DNA of 64,000 nt from the NCBI RefSeq assembly GCF_030150285.1, contig NZ_JASLGE010000020.1, positions 62,001-126,000 on the forward strand, in the 5' to 3' direction. The position numbers were made by a program, and so were the translations under genes. Position 1 is the stretch's first letter. Each line of letters starts with the position of its first letter. Origin of the DNA: Pseudomonas sp. (GTDB lineage: Bacteria; Pseudomonadota; Gammaproteobacteria; Pseudomonadales; Pseudomonadaceae). This document shows positions 33,502-43,124 of the stretch, one piece after another. Below the pieces are notes generated by a model. That model saw nothing but the letters and a program-made list of their open reading frames with translations, had not been told where the DNA came from and searched no databases.

Positions 33502-34413
33502 CTATTTATCGGCGATGGCACAAAACGGGTGTTTACCATCGGATGTCATCAGCACACCATACATTTCAGGACGCCGGTCTCGAAACAGCCCCCACCAACT
33601 GCGCTGTGTTTCAATGGCATCAAGATCGAACGTATGAACCAGCACACAATCGGAAACCTTGTCGGCTTGAGCAACCAGTTGACCGGTCTGGTCGGCAATA
33701 AAAGAACTGCCATAGAACGACATATTCAAGCTGCTCGTGTATTTACCCTGTTCAGTTCCCACGCGATTGGAGGCAATGACCGGGACCATATTGGCCGCCG
33801 CGGCACCGCATTGAACGTGGGTCCAGTGAGCTTGACTGTCATAGTCTTGTACGCCCTCCCCCGGTTCACTGCCAATGGCCGTTGGGTGAAAAATAAGTTC
33901 AGCCCCCAGCAGCGCCAGAGAACGTTGCGTTTCTGGAAACCACTGATCCCAGCAAATGCCCACGCCAATTCTACCGAACCGGGTGTTCCACACTTTGAAC
34001 CCTGTATCTCCGGGGGTGAAATACTGTTTTTCCTGATACCCGATGTCATTCGGTATATGGGTCTTACGATAGAACCCAAGCACACTGCCGTCTGCATCGA
34101 TAACGACCAGCGTGTTGAAGTAGGCCGTATTGGCTTTTTCAAAAAATGACAGGGGCAACACTACGCCGAGGGATTTGGCCAGCGCCTGAAAATGTTTGAT
34201 CAACGGGCTGTCATCAATAGGCTGCGCGAGTGTTAAATGGCGCATGTCCTGTTCAATACAGAAATAAGGGGCCATGAACAACTCTTGCAGCAGGATTATA
34301 TTGGCACCTTTGGCATGAGCTTCCCGAACCAGTTTTTCTGCGCGAGCTATATTGCCTTCTATATCCCAAGTGCAGTGCATCTGTGTTGCCCCGACAGTCA
34401 CCATCCGTGCCAT
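33502..34413 (-). CDS. N-carbamoylputrescine amidase-like nitrilase
   Basis: 303 residues with a nitrilase-superfamily fold and an intact triad: Glu44 (LLQELFMAPYF), Lys117 (FYRKTHIP) and Cys154 (GICWDQWFPE). The surrounding phrases and length match AguB, which hydrolyses N-carbamoylputrescine to putrescine in the agmatine route. AAGGAG 6 bp before ATG 34413 fixes the start. No agmatine deiminase (AguA) is adjacent, so the substrate could be another N-carbamoyl amine. It heads the leftward run with the PotE-like antiporter and decarboxylase, 224 bp apart. Confidence 0.85.
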   Translation of the reverse strand: MARMVTVGATQMHCTWDIEGNIARAEKLVREAHAKGANIILLQELFMAPYFCIEQDMRHLTLAQPIDDSPLIKHFQALAKSLGVVLPLSFFEKANTAYFNTLVVIDADGSVLGFYRKTHIPNDIGYQEKQYFTPGDTGFKVWNTRFGRIGVGICWDQWFPETQRSLALLGAELIFHPTAIGSEPGEGVQDYDSQAHWTHVQCGAAAANMVPVIASNRVGTEQGKYTSSLNMSFYGSSFIADQTGQLVAQADKVSDCVLVHTFDLDAIETQRSWWGLFRDRRPEMYGVLMTSDGKHPFCAIADK

Positions 34414-34755
34414 ATCAAACTCCTTCAGATCAATTAACGATAAAAAACAATGCCCCGCTCTATCCGAAATCCACTCTAGACCATATCCGGCCGTTTAAAG
34501 GATGGGCGAATACTGGCTTGCCCTCAGCTACGTACCGCCACCCCGAGGTCATTATTTGACTGCATGGTCTAATTCGTTCTCATTCGATAACTGATTGTAT
34601 TAAAAAGGAATTACAGATTTAGCGTGATCTCGAATCAAGGCCCAACAGCGTGTCAAGCTAAACGGAAGTATTTTCTTATGCCTTTTTAGCTCAATACTTA
34701 TACTGTCAATTTCGAAATATTATCAATTGGCCGACAGGGTTTTTATGCCTTACGG
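34414..34755. other. Intergenic region between the amidase and polymerase genes
   Basis: About 340 bp, more AT-rich than average, between the start of the amidase gene and the stop of the UmuC-like gene. It should hold the promoter of the amidase unit. No gene, terminator or clear dyad was recognised. Confidence 0.4.
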
Positions 34756-36036
34756 CTACCGGCACGACACCCGCCACAACTGGTCCAGTTGCGTTGTATA
34801 CCGCTGGCTCATCATGTCTCTGCGCATTCCCCAGTCGGGTTGGCCGGGCACACTGCCAACGCGCAACGTGCCACGCCCCCAACGCCCGTTGATTTCATCC
34901 AGCACCGCCATGACCCGGGTCGCTTTTTCGGGTTGATTAACGGCAAAAAGATCATCTGAAAACTCACCCGGTTGCCGCAGGTCCAGCAGTAGCACCTCGG
35001 CTTTGCTGTATTTGTATCCGGGCTGGAACACGTGTTCCAGTGCATCCACAGCGGCTTTGGTCAGTAGCCGCACATCGTCTGTCGGGTAAGGCAAAGTCAC
35101 CACCACCCCTTTCGCATATTTGGCTTCATCCGGGTTGAACATGCCTGTACGGATGCTGACTCTGATTTTCTTGCAGTAGGACTGCTGCGCTCGCAGCTTT
35201 TCCGAGGCGCGCATCATATAGGTGGCCACGGCCTCTTTGATTGGCTCCAGTTCAGTCAGCCTTCTGCCAAACATACGGCTGCAGCAGATTTCCTGCTTGG
35301 GAGGGTCGGGCTCATCCAGTTCCAGGCACGGCGTGCCTGCGAGTTCACGAGCCGTTTTCTCGATCACCACACTGAATTTTTTGCGCAGTGTCCACGGGTC
35401 AGCACGGGCCAGGTCCATCGCAGTCAAAATACCCAGCCCGGCAAGGTGAGCCGTCATCCGGCGGCCCACGCCCCAGACTTCAGATACCTGCGTGTTACGC
35501 AGCACCCAGTTGCGCTCATGCTCACCGCACAGGTTCACAACACCTCCCGTGTGCGCCAGCAAGCGCTTGGCGGTGTGATTCGCCAGTTTGGCCAGGGTTT
35601 TGGTCGGTGCGATACCGACACCCACCGGAATGGCGGTGCACTTGAGAATTTTTGCGCGCAACGCCCTGCCCAGAGCGCTGGCATCCGGCATGCCGGTCAG
35701 GTCCGCAAACGACTCATCAATGCTGTACACCTCAACGGCCGGCACCATGGACTCAATCACGCTCATCACCCGCTCACTCATGTCACCGTACAGCGCGTAA
35801 TTTGATGAAAACGCAACTATTCCCAGCGCTTCGAGACGGTGTTTGACCTGGTAATAAGGCTCGCCCATTTTCACGTAGGGCTTGGCGTCATAACTGCGTG
35901 CGATCACGCAACCATCATTGTTGCTCAGCACCACAATCGGGACGTTGCTCAAGTCAGGCCTGAACACGCGTTCGCAGCTGGCGTAAAAACAGTTGCAGTC
36001 GATCAGAGCAAACACGGGCTCGGGTTTAATGACCAT
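34756..36036 (-). CDS. umuC: Y-family DNA polymerase, UmuC/RulB type
   Basis: 426 residues. The catalytic palm begins FALIDCNCFYASCERVF with the metal-binding Asp13 and the Y-family CNxFY motif; SIDESFADLTG holds the second acidic pair (about residues 105-106). GVGIAPTKTLAKLANHTAKR and the little-finger region follow. The gene overlaps the UmuD-like gene by 11 bases (36026-36036), the usual operon layout. It would act as the catalytic subunit of DNA polymerase V in translesion synthesis, induced in the SOS response through the LexA box upstream of umuD. Confidence 0.92.
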   Translation of the reverse strand: MVIKPEPVFALIDCNCFYASCERVFRPDLSNVPIVVLSNNDGCVIARSYDAKPYVKMGEPYYQVKHRLEALGIVAFSSNYALYGDMSERVMSVIESMVPAVEVYSIDESFADLTGMPDASALGRALRAKILKCTAIPVGVGIAPTKTLAKLANHTAKRLLAHTGGVVNLCGEHERNWVLRNTQVSEVWGVGRRMTAHLAGLGILTAMDLARADPWTLRKKFSVVIEKTARELAGTPCLELDEPDPPKQEICCSRMFGRRLTELEPIKEAVATYMMRASEKLRAQQSYCKKIRVSIRTGMFNPDEAKYAKGVVVTLPYPTDDVRLLTKAAVDALEHVFQPGYKYSKAEVLLLDLRQPGEFSDDLFAVNQPEKATRVMAVLDEINGRWGRGTLRVGSVPGQPDWGMRRDMMSQRYTTQLDQLWRVSCR

Positions 36037-36454
36037 GGCTGCGCACGCTATGAGTAATCACGCCCCAAATAGACAAATCGTCACCCTCCATGACGTACCG
36101 ATCGGGGTAACGAGGGTTTTCAGACTGCAGGATGATGTCTTTCCCACGGATGCACAGGCGCTTGCAGATGGGATCGTTGTTGAGCAGCGCCACCACCACA
36201 TGGCCGTTGACGGCTTCAATCGAACGATCAATCACCGCCAGGTCACCCGAGAAAATACCAATGCCTTGCATGCTGTCGCCATCGATTGACGCAAGGAACA
36301 CATGCGGCGCGCGCACGTTGAGCACCTGGTCCAGCGAGATGACCTTGTCCATATGATCTGCCGCCGGTGACGGAAAACCGGCCGGGACCTTGAACGACCA
36401 TAGCGCCAGCCCAACCCCGCCCTCAGCCAGCGGGCCCAATAGTGTGAAGCTCAT
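36026..36454 (-). CDS. umuD: UmuD/RulA-type S24 self-cleaving protein
   Basis: 142 residues with the LexA-like S24 fold. Predicted cleavage site PAGFPSPAADH (between Ala25 and Gly26), catalytic Ser in IDGDSMQGIGI (about residue 61) and catalytic Lys in DPICKRLCIRG (about 98). Cleavage on RecA filaments yields UmuD', which joins UmuC as Pol V. A LexA box lies 20 bp upstream of the start. Length and motifs are typical. Confidence 0.92.
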   Translation of the reverse strand: MSFTLLGPLAEGGVGLALWSFKVPAGFPSPAADHMDKVISLDQVLNVRAPHVFLASIDGDSMQGIGIFSGDLAVIDRSIEAVNGHVVVALLNNDPICKRLCIRGKDIILQSENPRYPDRYVMEGDDLSIWGVITHSVRSHGH

Positions 36455-36473
36455 GACGTGGACTTCTCGTTAA

Positions 36474-36489
36474 CTGTATGAATATACAG
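36474..36489 (-). promoter_or_regulatory. LexA (SOS) box of umuDC
   Basis: CTGTATGAATATACAG is a canonical CTG-N10-CAG SOS box, 20 bp upstream of the umuD start. An adjoining ACAGTTAACTGT palindrome (36486-36497) partly overlaps it and may be a second, weaker contact. Confidence 0.9.
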
Positions 36490-36744
36490 TTAACTGTGTA
36501 GGAAGATTCTGGTCAATAACTCCTTCAGGTATTTCGACGAGAGGGTCGTCGCCACCCGGTAGCGGCCTGCCAATTGCCCGCTAACCGGGCAATCACCCGC
36601 GATGATGACAATCAACCCATCGCCTGCGTTTAATTAACGCCTATCATGCCCTCCTCAAATGAGCCTTATCGCAACAGCCCACTCTTTGCTGGCAGGGCTT
36701 TACCGATTGATCGGCACTCATCAACAGCACAAGGAAACAGACGC

Positions 36745-37305
36745 ATGGCATTTCTGACGGCACACGCACTGAAAGAAATGGGCTTCAAGAAGCTCGGTAA
36801 CAACGTGAAAATCAGCGATAAAGCCGCGATTTATAACTGCGACCGAATTTCAATAGGCGACAACACCCGCATTGACGATTTCTGCGTGATTTCGGGAACC
36901 GTCACATTGGGCCGAAATGTGCACATTGCTATTTTCAACAATGTGGCTGGAGGGGAATTGGGCGTCACCCTTGATGATTTTTCCGGGCTCGCCTACGGTT
37001 GCCATGTGTTTACACAGTCCGACGACTATTCGGGTAAAACCCTGACAAACCCGACCGTTCCAGCCGCCTATAAAAACGAGGCTAAAGCAGCTGTCTATAT
37101 AGGCCGGCATGTAATTGTAGGGACTTCGTCACTGGTGCTGCCCGGTGTGAACCTGGCGGAAGGCTGTTCAGTGGGGGCCATGTCAATGGTGACCAAATCG
37201 ACCGACCCTTGGGGTATCTATTTCGGCATACCGGCCAAGCGCATCAAGAACCGTAAACAGGACCTTCTTGAGCTTGAACACGCCTACTTGGCCGCAGAGC
37301 AATAA
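36745..37305 (+). CDS. Left-handed beta-helix acyltransferase (hexapeptide family)
   Basis: 186 residues with repeated hexapeptides (ISDKAAIYNCDRISIGDNTRIDDFCVI, quoted in part, then VTLGRNVHIA and VIVGTSSLVLPGVNLAEG), which fold into a beta-helix trimer, as in galactoside, maltose and serine acetyltransferases. The candidate catalytic His is in YGCHVFTQSDDYSG. Such enzymes transfer acetyl or other acyl groups to sugars or amines. AAGGAAA precedes ATG 36745. It is a single gene; the substrate cannot be inferred. Confidence 0.85.
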   Translation: MAFLTAHALKEMGFKKLGNNVKISDKAAIYNCDRISIGDNTRIDDFCVISGTVTLGRNVHIAIFNNVAGGELGVTLDDFSGLAYGCHVFTQSDDYSGKTLTNPTVPAAYKNEAKAAVYIGRHVIVGTSSLVLPGVNLAEGCSVGAMSMVTKSTDPWGIYFGIPAKRIKNRKQDLLELEHAYLAAEQ

Positions 37306-37334
37306 CCCTTACGGCGGGCGGAACATGCAAGCGC

Positions 37335-37961
37335 TTACGCCCGCCCGCCGGGCATTTCCCGCCAATGCGGTCGTTTGAACGCCTGTTCAGCACCCGACAG
37401 GGAGGTGGCAACGTGGTTAAGCATACCTTCGGCTGACAGTTTAGGGGCCTGGCTGCATATCAGCATGACGGCTAACCCGACCATCAGCGCGGGCTGGGGA
37501 ATTTTGCCGATGGGGCGGTTCTCCAGTTTGAACAGGAACACGCACGCCGCCGCCGACCCCACCAACGCCCCCGCAATGGCTTCGGGCAAAGGGTGAATGG
37601 TCTGGCCTACATACTTGACACTGAACCACCACGTGGCCAGCAGCCCGACCGCCAGGGCCGGCCAGCGCCAACGGGCGTCAAACTGTCGCAATAACAGGTT
37701 CAGCATGACGGTAAACACCAGGCAGGCATTCATCGCATGGCCGCTGATCACAGCAATATCCATGCTTTCCAGGCCAAACCCCCAACCTTTGAAAATCACT
37801 TTGCTGGTCGCCACGACGACGTAAGCCGCAGCGACTACGCACAGCCACCAAAAAGCGGCTTTTCTCGATGCCCCTGACCACAACCAGGCCGCCACGACCA
37901 AGGCCGTCGGAAACATGACGGAGATACTCGCGTATTGCGTGACATACATCTTTACGTCCAT
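37335..37961 (-). CDS. PAP2-superfamily membrane protein
   Basis: 208 residues with about six hydrophobic helices. Two PAP2 signature elements are visible: SGHAMNACLVFTV (about residues 73-85) and QTIHPLPEAIAGALVG (about 121-136), which supply the two catalytic histidines. The usual KX6RP motif is not obvious. PAP2 membrane enzymes dephosphorylate lipid phosphates at the outer leaflet. AGAGGAA precedes ATG 37961. Single gene, facing the acyltransferase gene tail to tail. Confidence 0.7.
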   Translation of the reverse strand: MDVKMYVTQYASISVMFPTALVVAAWLWSGASRKAAFWWLCVVAAAYVVVATSKVIFKGWGFGLESMDIAVISGHAMNACLVFTVMLNLLLRQFDARWRWPALAVGLLATWWFSVKYVGQTIHPLPEAIAGALVGSAAACVFLFKLENRPIGKIPQPALMVGLAVMLICSQAPKLSAEGMLNHVATSLSGAEQAFKRPHWREMPGGRA

Positions 37962-38145
37962 GTGTTCCTCTTGAAGAATGTAGGCAATCTGTCGCAGGGC
38001 ACGCAGCTTACCCTATGAAACTCGTATGAAAAATCCGATTGAATACATTGGACGGGGCTTGGCGGAGGATGTTCCCTGCAAGGGTCGGGTGAAAGGTCCT
38101 TGTCACAAGCCTTCACACTCTTTCACGACTATTAAGGAGATACCG

Positions 38146-38499
38146 GTGACCCACGACAACCGTCACTTCAAAATCGACAATCTCGAATTCAATGTCCACG
38201 ATATCGCGCGCAGCAAAGCCTTCTACGGTGCGGTGTTCAAGTGGGCATTCACAGACTATGGCCCTACCTACACCGAGTTCAGCGACGGCCGCTTGACGGG
38301 CGGGTTTACCACTGGCGAAGCGGTTCGCCCCGGTGGGCCGTTGATTATTGTGTACGCCGACGACCTGGGGCTGGCGCAACAGGCCATCATTGCGGCAGGC
38401 GGCAAGGTGACCCGGCCCGAGTTTGCCTTCCCGGGTGGGCGGCGCTTTCACTTCACCGACCTGGACGGCTATGAGCTGGCTGTCTGGACAGCAGCATAA
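38146..38499 (+). CDS. VOC family (glyoxalase-like) protein, GTG start
   Basis: 117 residues forming one VOC beta-alpha-beta-beta-beta unit pair: FKIDNLEFNVHDIARSKAFYG at the start and FHFTDLDGYELAVWT at the end, as in uncharacterised glyoxalase/dioxygenase-type proteins. The GTG at 38146 is chosen because AAGGAG lies 7 bp upstream and the conserved domain begins right after; an ATG at 38026 is in frame but leads through non-conserved sequence. Enzymatic activity is unknown. Single gene. Confidence 0.85.
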   Translation: MTHDNRHFKIDNLEFNVHDIARSKAFYGAVFKWAFTDYGPTYTEFSDGRLTGGFTTGEAVRPGGPLIIVYADDLGLAQQAIIAAGGKVTRPEFAFPGGRRFHFTDLDGYELAVWTAA

Positions 38500-38580
38500 G
38501 AAGCGACGGCACAAAAGCATGTAGCAGAAAGCCCACGACCGTTTAAGCCGCAAAAGGTCGCGAGCCTGCCTACCCGCGTT

Positions 38581-40140
38581 TCAGTGTGTGTCGACCAGCG
38601 CCTTGATCAAGGCCGGGTCATGGTTATAGATGTCTGGTGCGTAGGTGACTTTGCCATCCGTGCTGGCTTGGGCAGTCCAATAGCTCATCAGGATGGGCAT
38701 GGGGCTGCTCAGCGGGAACTCGCGGGTTACGCCGGTGCTGAGCAAGGCTTCGGACCGGGCTTTTTCCGCCGGGCTGAGCAGCCAGTCACGCAACTGGAAC
38801 ACCGATTCAACCCGCACACACCCCGAACTGAACGCCCGTGGGCCTTTGCTGAACAGCGCCTGGCTCGGCGTGTCATGCAGGTAAACCGAAAACGGGTTGG
38901 GGAAGCGAATCACAATCTTGCCCAAAGGGTTTCTCGGCCCTGCTCCCTGGCGCAACAGAATATTACCGGGGCGATCCCAGTCGATAGTCTGTGCCGCCAG
39001 AGGGTTGCCGTTGCTGTCGAGCACTTGCAGGTCATGGCGGCTCAGAAACGATTGGTCACGGCGTATTTGCGGCAGTTTGTCTTCTTTGAAAATGGTCGGC
39101 GGAATGGTCCAGGTCGGGTTGAGGGTCAGGCGCGTCACCCGCGACTTGAGCAACGGCGTTTGACGGTCGGCGCGCCCCACTTGGGTGCGGGTCTGCCACA
39201 CCGGTACGCCATCCTGATAAACGATCAGTAAGGCGGCGGGCACATTGACCAGCAGGCTGGTGGGCTCGAAATCCTGGGCCAGCCAGCGGAAGCGCTCAAG
39301 GTTGATGCGCAATTGATCACGGCGCATTTGCGGGCTGACGTTGATTTGCGCCAGGGTGCCCGCACCGATCACTCCGTCGGCTTGCAGCGAGTGGTCCAAC
39401 TGAAAGCTTTTGACCGCCGATACCAGCTCCGGGCCGTAGGTATTACCGGAGGTTTTGGGCAATTGGCTCAGGTAGCCTTCACTGAGCAATCGCTGGGCCA
39501 GCACCGGTACGCGCCCATCCTGCATGCCGGGCTTGAGCACCGGCCCGCTGCTCATCGGCTGCCATTGAGGCAGCGGTTTGACGCGTTCCTGGGCATATAC
39601 ACGGCGCAAGTTTTGGTAAAGCGCAAGCGACGGGCGTGCCTGTTCGAAGGCTACGGCGACGTTCTGCACCCCCGGCCCGGCCATGGCCAATAGCGTGGCC
39701 TGACGATCAGGCTTCACCTCGTTGGCATGCCAGACCGGTTCGTAGCGTGACTGCGCCAAGCGACCGTAGTGCAGGTCCTCAAGGGCTTTGAGGTAGTGGT
39801 GAGAGGTTTCGATGTCGGCACACAGGTCGCGGGCGTCGGGCAACCGGTAGCTCTGCGGGTTCAGGCCATCATCGGCCAAGGTGGCCAAAGCGCTCTGCAA
39901 GTCGCTCACTCGCCCCGGCTCGGCCCACACCGGCTGATAGTGTTGCCCGGCATAGAAGGCCTGCAGCAGCCCCTGCCTGGCAGGGCTCAGGGCGGGGGCC
40001 AGCGTTGGGCACGCCTGCGGCAGTTGATTGAGCGCTACTTGCATAAGGGTGGCCGGGTCCACCGGCACCTCGTCGGCCAGCGCGACCAGTGGCGATGCGA
40101 GCAAGGCAAGGCTCAAGTAATATGCGTGTTTTTTGATCAA
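38581..40140 (-). CDS. L,D-transpeptidase, YcbB/LdtD type
   Basis: 519 residues. Signal peptide MIKKHAYYLSLALLASPLVALA, a scaffold domain, a peptidoglycan-binding region (SAVKSFQLDHSLQADGVIGAGTL, about residues 243-265) and a C-terminal YkuD catalytic domain with the nucleophile motif AFSSGCVRVE preceded by YLHDTP. LdtD-type enzymes make 3-3 crosslinks in periplasmic peptidoglycan and can exchange the terminal D-amino acid. The upstream gene, divergent, is another L,D-transpeptidase-like protein. Confidence 0.92.
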   Translation of the reverse strand: MIKKHAYYLSLALLASPLVALADEVPVDPATLMQVALNQLPQACPTLAPALSPARQGLLQAFYAGQHYQPVWAEPGRVSDLQSALATLADDGLNPQSYRLPDARDLCADIETSHHYLKALEDLHYGRLAQSRYEPVWHANEVKPDRQATLLAMAGPGVQNVAVAFEQARPSLALYQNLRRVYAQERVKPLPQWQPMSSGPVLKPGMQDGRVPVLAQRLLSEGYLSQLPKTSGNTYGPELVSAVKSFQLDHSLQADGVIGAGTLAQINVSPQMRRDQLRINLERFRWLAQDFEPTSLLVNVPAALLIVYQDGVPVWQTRTQVGRADRQTPLLKSRVTRLTLNPTWTIPPTIFKEDKLPQIRRDQSFLSRHDLQVLDSNGNPLAAQTIDWDRPGNILLRQGAGPRNPLGKIVIRFPNPFSVYLHDTPSQALFSKGPRAFSSGCVRVESVFQLRDWLLSPAEKARSEALLSTGVTREFPLSSPMPILMSYWTAQASTDGKVTYAPDIYNHDPALIKALVDTH

Positions 40141-40281
40141 CTGCTTAACTCCAATCCATGGTCATACGGTTGAGGTCAACCGAGTTACCCGTCGCTCGCT
40201 TAAGGCTAGCCGCTCAGTTCAGGCGTGCCATTAATTCGACGGTATGTCAGGTATTCATTCAACAGTGGAAATTCTTTATCT

Positions 40282-40995
40282 ATGCTGATCTTTCTGCGAC
40301 GGTTTTTTCTGGCCGCCGCGACCCTGGGTGCAGTCTCAAGCCCCGTGTTCGCCGCCACTGCTGCACAACCGGTGTTATTCAAGCGCCTTACCCATGCCGC
40401 TCCCCAACTCAACCCTCTGGTGCTGCAAAACGCCCTTGCCGCCATGCAATGTGCCGTGAACAACGGCGCGGCCCAGGCCCGTCACCTCGCGGTGATCGAT
40501 TACTCACAACCCTCCACGGCACGGCGCCTGTGGATTTTCGACCTGAACAAAAAAACCCTGGTGTTGCGCGACCTGGTGGCCCATGGGCAAAACTCCGGCG
40601 AAAATTTCGCCACCCAGTTTTCCAACAGTGAAGGCAGTTTCCAGTCCAGCCTGGGCCTGTTCCGCACTCAGGAAAGTTATCAGGGCAGCAACGGTTATTC
40701 GTTGCGCATGGACGGCCTGGAGCCGGGCATCAATGACCGCGCCCGTGACCGCGCCATCGTGGTTCACGGGGCCAGCTATGTAAATCCGTTGTGGAGCCAG
40801 ACCCAAGGCCGCATTGGCCGCAGCCAGGGCTGCCCGGCCGTGCGGCCGCAAGTGGCGCGCCAAGTGGTAGACAAGCTTAAGGACGGTCAGTTCATGTTTG
40901 CCTGGTACCCCGACCAGCGCTGGCTCAAATCTTCGGCTTACCTCAACTGCCAACCCCGTCTGGTGGCGAGCATCGTGACGCCCAAGGGGCGCTGA
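40282..40995 (+). CDS. YkuD-like murein L,D-transpeptidase catalytic domain protein
   Basis: 237 residues. MLIFLRRFFLAAATLGAVSSPVFA is a signal peptide with cleavage after VFA. The catalytic region near residues 170-200 shows RAIVVHGASYVN followed by GRSQGCPAVRPQ, with the nucleophilic Cys in the GC pair and a His before it, matching the smaller murein L,D-transpeptidase catalytic family rather than the LdtD type next door. ATG 40282 is chosen because the signal peptide begins there. It acts in the periplasm. Confidence 0.85.
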   Translation: MLIFLRRFFLAAATLGAVSSPVFAATAAQPVLFKRLTHAAPQLNPLVLQNALAAMQCAVNNGAAQARHLAVIDYSQPSTARRLWIFDLNKKTLVLRDLVAHGQNSGENFATQFSNSEGSFQSSLGLFRTQESYQGSNGYSLRMDGLEPGINDRARDRAIVVHGASYVNPLWSQTQGRIGRSQGCPAVRPQVARQVVDKLKDGQFMFAWYPDQRWLKSSAYLNCQPRLVASIVTPKGR

Positions 40996-41036
40996 GACGC
41001 GCCCGCCAAGGCCGAGCCCCCGTGCCGGGGGGCAGC

Positions 41037-42899
41037 TCAATCGCCCAGTGCGCTGCCTTCGCGCCGAGGATCCGCACCGGCCGCCCAACCGTTGGGGTCG
41101 CGCACAATCAGTTGGGTGCCGCTGGTCATGTCGATCACCGACACCTCGTGGCCACGCGCTTTCAATTGCTGGATCAGCAAGGGGCTGACGCGCCCGGCCT
41201 CTACCTCGGTTCCCACATTGCGGCTGCCAAAATTCAGCAGCCCGATGCTGTCCTGAGGGTTGAGCTTCCAGTCCAGCAGCCCGATCAGCGCCTTGTTGAC
41301 GTAAGGAATAATGTGCGAGCCGCCCGGCGAGCCCAGGGTGGCTAGCAGCGCACCGCTCTCACGATCAAACACCAGGGTCGGGGCCATTGAAGAGCGTGGC
41401 CGCTTGCCGGGCTCGATCCGGTTGGCGACAGGCTTGCCCTGCTCTTCGGGCACAAAGGAAAAGTCGGTGAGTTGGTTGTTCAGAATAAAACCGTTGACCA
41501 TCACATGTGAACCGAAAGCGGCCTCCACGGAGGTGGTCATCGACAGCGCACCGCCCTGGTCATCGACGGCGGCGATCTGAGACGTTGAAATGCGCAGCCC
41601 GGACCGGTCCGGGGCCAACGCCACGGCCGTGCCCGGCGGCGTGCCGGCCTGGGCACGGCCCATGCTGCGCTCACTGATCAATGCAGCCCGGCGCTGAAGA
41701 TACGTGGCATCCAGCAGGCCTTTGACATTGACCGGCACGTAATCGCTGTCCGCCAGGTACATCGCACGGTCGGCATACGCCAGCCGCTCGGCTTCAGCAA
41801 TCAGGTGCACGGCCTGGGCAGAAGGCTCCAGGTTATCGCCCATGGCGCTCTTCACGGGTCCCAGGCTGGCCAGGTCATGGGCGGGCGACACCTGTTGCAG
41901 AGCGTGCAGAATGCCTAGTGTCTGCAGCACCGCAACCCCGCCAGAAGACGGCGGTGGCATGCCGCAGACCGTCCACTGCTTATAGTCGCCACACACCGGC
42001 TGACGCTCCTTGGCCCGGTAGCCGTTGAGATCGCTCAGCGACAGTGAGCCGGGCTTGGCATGGCCATTGACCTGCTCAACCATCGCCTGCGCCACCGGCC
42101 CTTGGTAGAACGCATCAGCGCCCTGGTGAGCAATGGCCTCCAGGGTGTTCGCCAGGGCCGGGTTTTTCAGCCGCGTGCCCTCCGGCAACGGTTGCCCATC
42201 AGGGGTTAACAGGTACGGGGCCAGGGTTGCAGACAGAGCGATAGAGGGGTCGGCAGCGATCTGGGTGTGCAAACGCCGGGACACCGGAAAACCCTCTTTG
42301 GCTAATTCAATGGCCGGCTGGAACAGGTCGCGCCAAGGCAGCTTGCCATGCTGCTGATGGGCCATTTCCAGCGCCCTCAACACCCCCGGTACGCCCACCG
42401 AGCGCCCCCCTGTTTGAGCGTCGGCAAATGCAATCGGCTGGCCTTTAGCATCGAGGAACATGCGCGGGTCAACCCCCGCCGGGGCGGTTTCACGACCGTC
42501 AAAGGCCTGCGCCCGCTCACCGTCCCAGTACACAATGAACGCCCCGCCGCCAATGCCGCTGGACTGAGGTTCAACCAGCGTCAACACGGCTTGCATGGCG
42601 ATGGCGGCATCAATGGCAGACCCGCCTTTTTGCAGCATGGCCTGGCCCGCTGCGGTGGACAGCGGGTTGGCCGCAGCCGCCATATGGCGCTTGGCATGCA
42701 CCGGTGCCATGCCTGAGCGGTACCCGGAAGCAATTTCGGGGGCCGGGGGTAATACGCCCGAGTTATCCGAGGATCGGGGTTCGCTACTGCACCCCGCAAG
42801 CCACAAGGCCAACGCTGACAGGCCGATCACGTACGGGAGGTTCTTTTGAAAAGACAGGATGGTGGTCAAATAATGTCCCTTGTGTCGGGTCGCACGCAT
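41037..42899 (-). CDS. ggt: Gamma-glutamyltransferase, lipoprotein form
   Basis: 620 residues from ATG 42899. A membrane helix and lipobox LAGCSS (about residues 34-39) suggest an outer-membrane or periplasmic lipoprotein. The precursor is expected to self-cleave before Thr439 in ISTSQIA, giving two subunits; ALSMTTSVEAAFGSH and SGGVAVLQTLGIL are also conserved family phrases, as is SGIGGGAFIVYWDG early on. GGT transfers or hydrolyses the gamma-glutamyl group of glutathione and related peptides. Single gene. Confidence 0.9.
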   Translation of the reverse strand: MRATRHKGHYLTTILSFQKNLPYVIGLSALALWLAGCSSEPRSSDNSGVLPPAPEIASGYRSGMAPVHAKRHMAAAANPLSTAAGQAMLQKGGSAIDAAIAMQAVLTLVEPQSSGIGGGAFIVYWDGERAQAFDGRETAPAGVDPRMFLDAKGQPIAFADAQTGGRSVGVPGVLRALEMAHQQHGKLPWRDLFQPAIELAKEGFPVSRRLHTQIAADPSIALSATLAPYLLTPDGQPLPEGTRLKNPALANTLEAIAHQGADAFYQGPVAQAMVEQVNGHAKPGSLSLSDLNGYRAKERQPVCGDYKQWTVCGMPPPSSGGVAVLQTLGILHALQQVSPAHDLASLGPVKSAMGDNLEPSAQAVHLIAEAERLAYADRAMYLADSDYVPVNVKGLLDATYLQRRAALISERSMGRAQAGTPPGTAVALAPDRSGLRISTSQIAAVDDQGGALSMTTSVEAAFGSHVMVNGFILNNQLTDFSFVPEEQGKPVANRIEPGKRPRSSMAPTLVFDRESGALLATLGSPGGSHIIPYVNKALIGLLDWKLNPQDSIGLLNFGSRNVGTEVEAGRVSPLLIQQLKARGHEVSVIDMTSGTQLIVRDPNGWAAGADPRREGSALGD

Positions 42900-43124
42900 G
42901 ACAATAAACACGTCAGGCGTCACGTGCAGCACACGCCTGAGAGCACCGGACCGCTTCCGGGTATGCAGTAAAAGCCGTTTTTGCCCGCAGAGGCAACCGC
43001 CTGCGCCGGCACAAAGCGACAGAAATTTGATTAAGAGAAGTGAGAAGTGTACCAGTCGAGACAACGTTAATGAGAAGCGCTATCATTGCGATCCTTGTCA
43101 GTGCCCGTCCTGGAAGTGCAACCC

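Noticed and set aside
36573..36593. Hairpin ATTGCCCG-CTAAC-CGGGCAAT between umuD and the acyltransferase gene
   Set aside because: No T-run on either strand and no upstream gene it would end; kept out of the terminator list.
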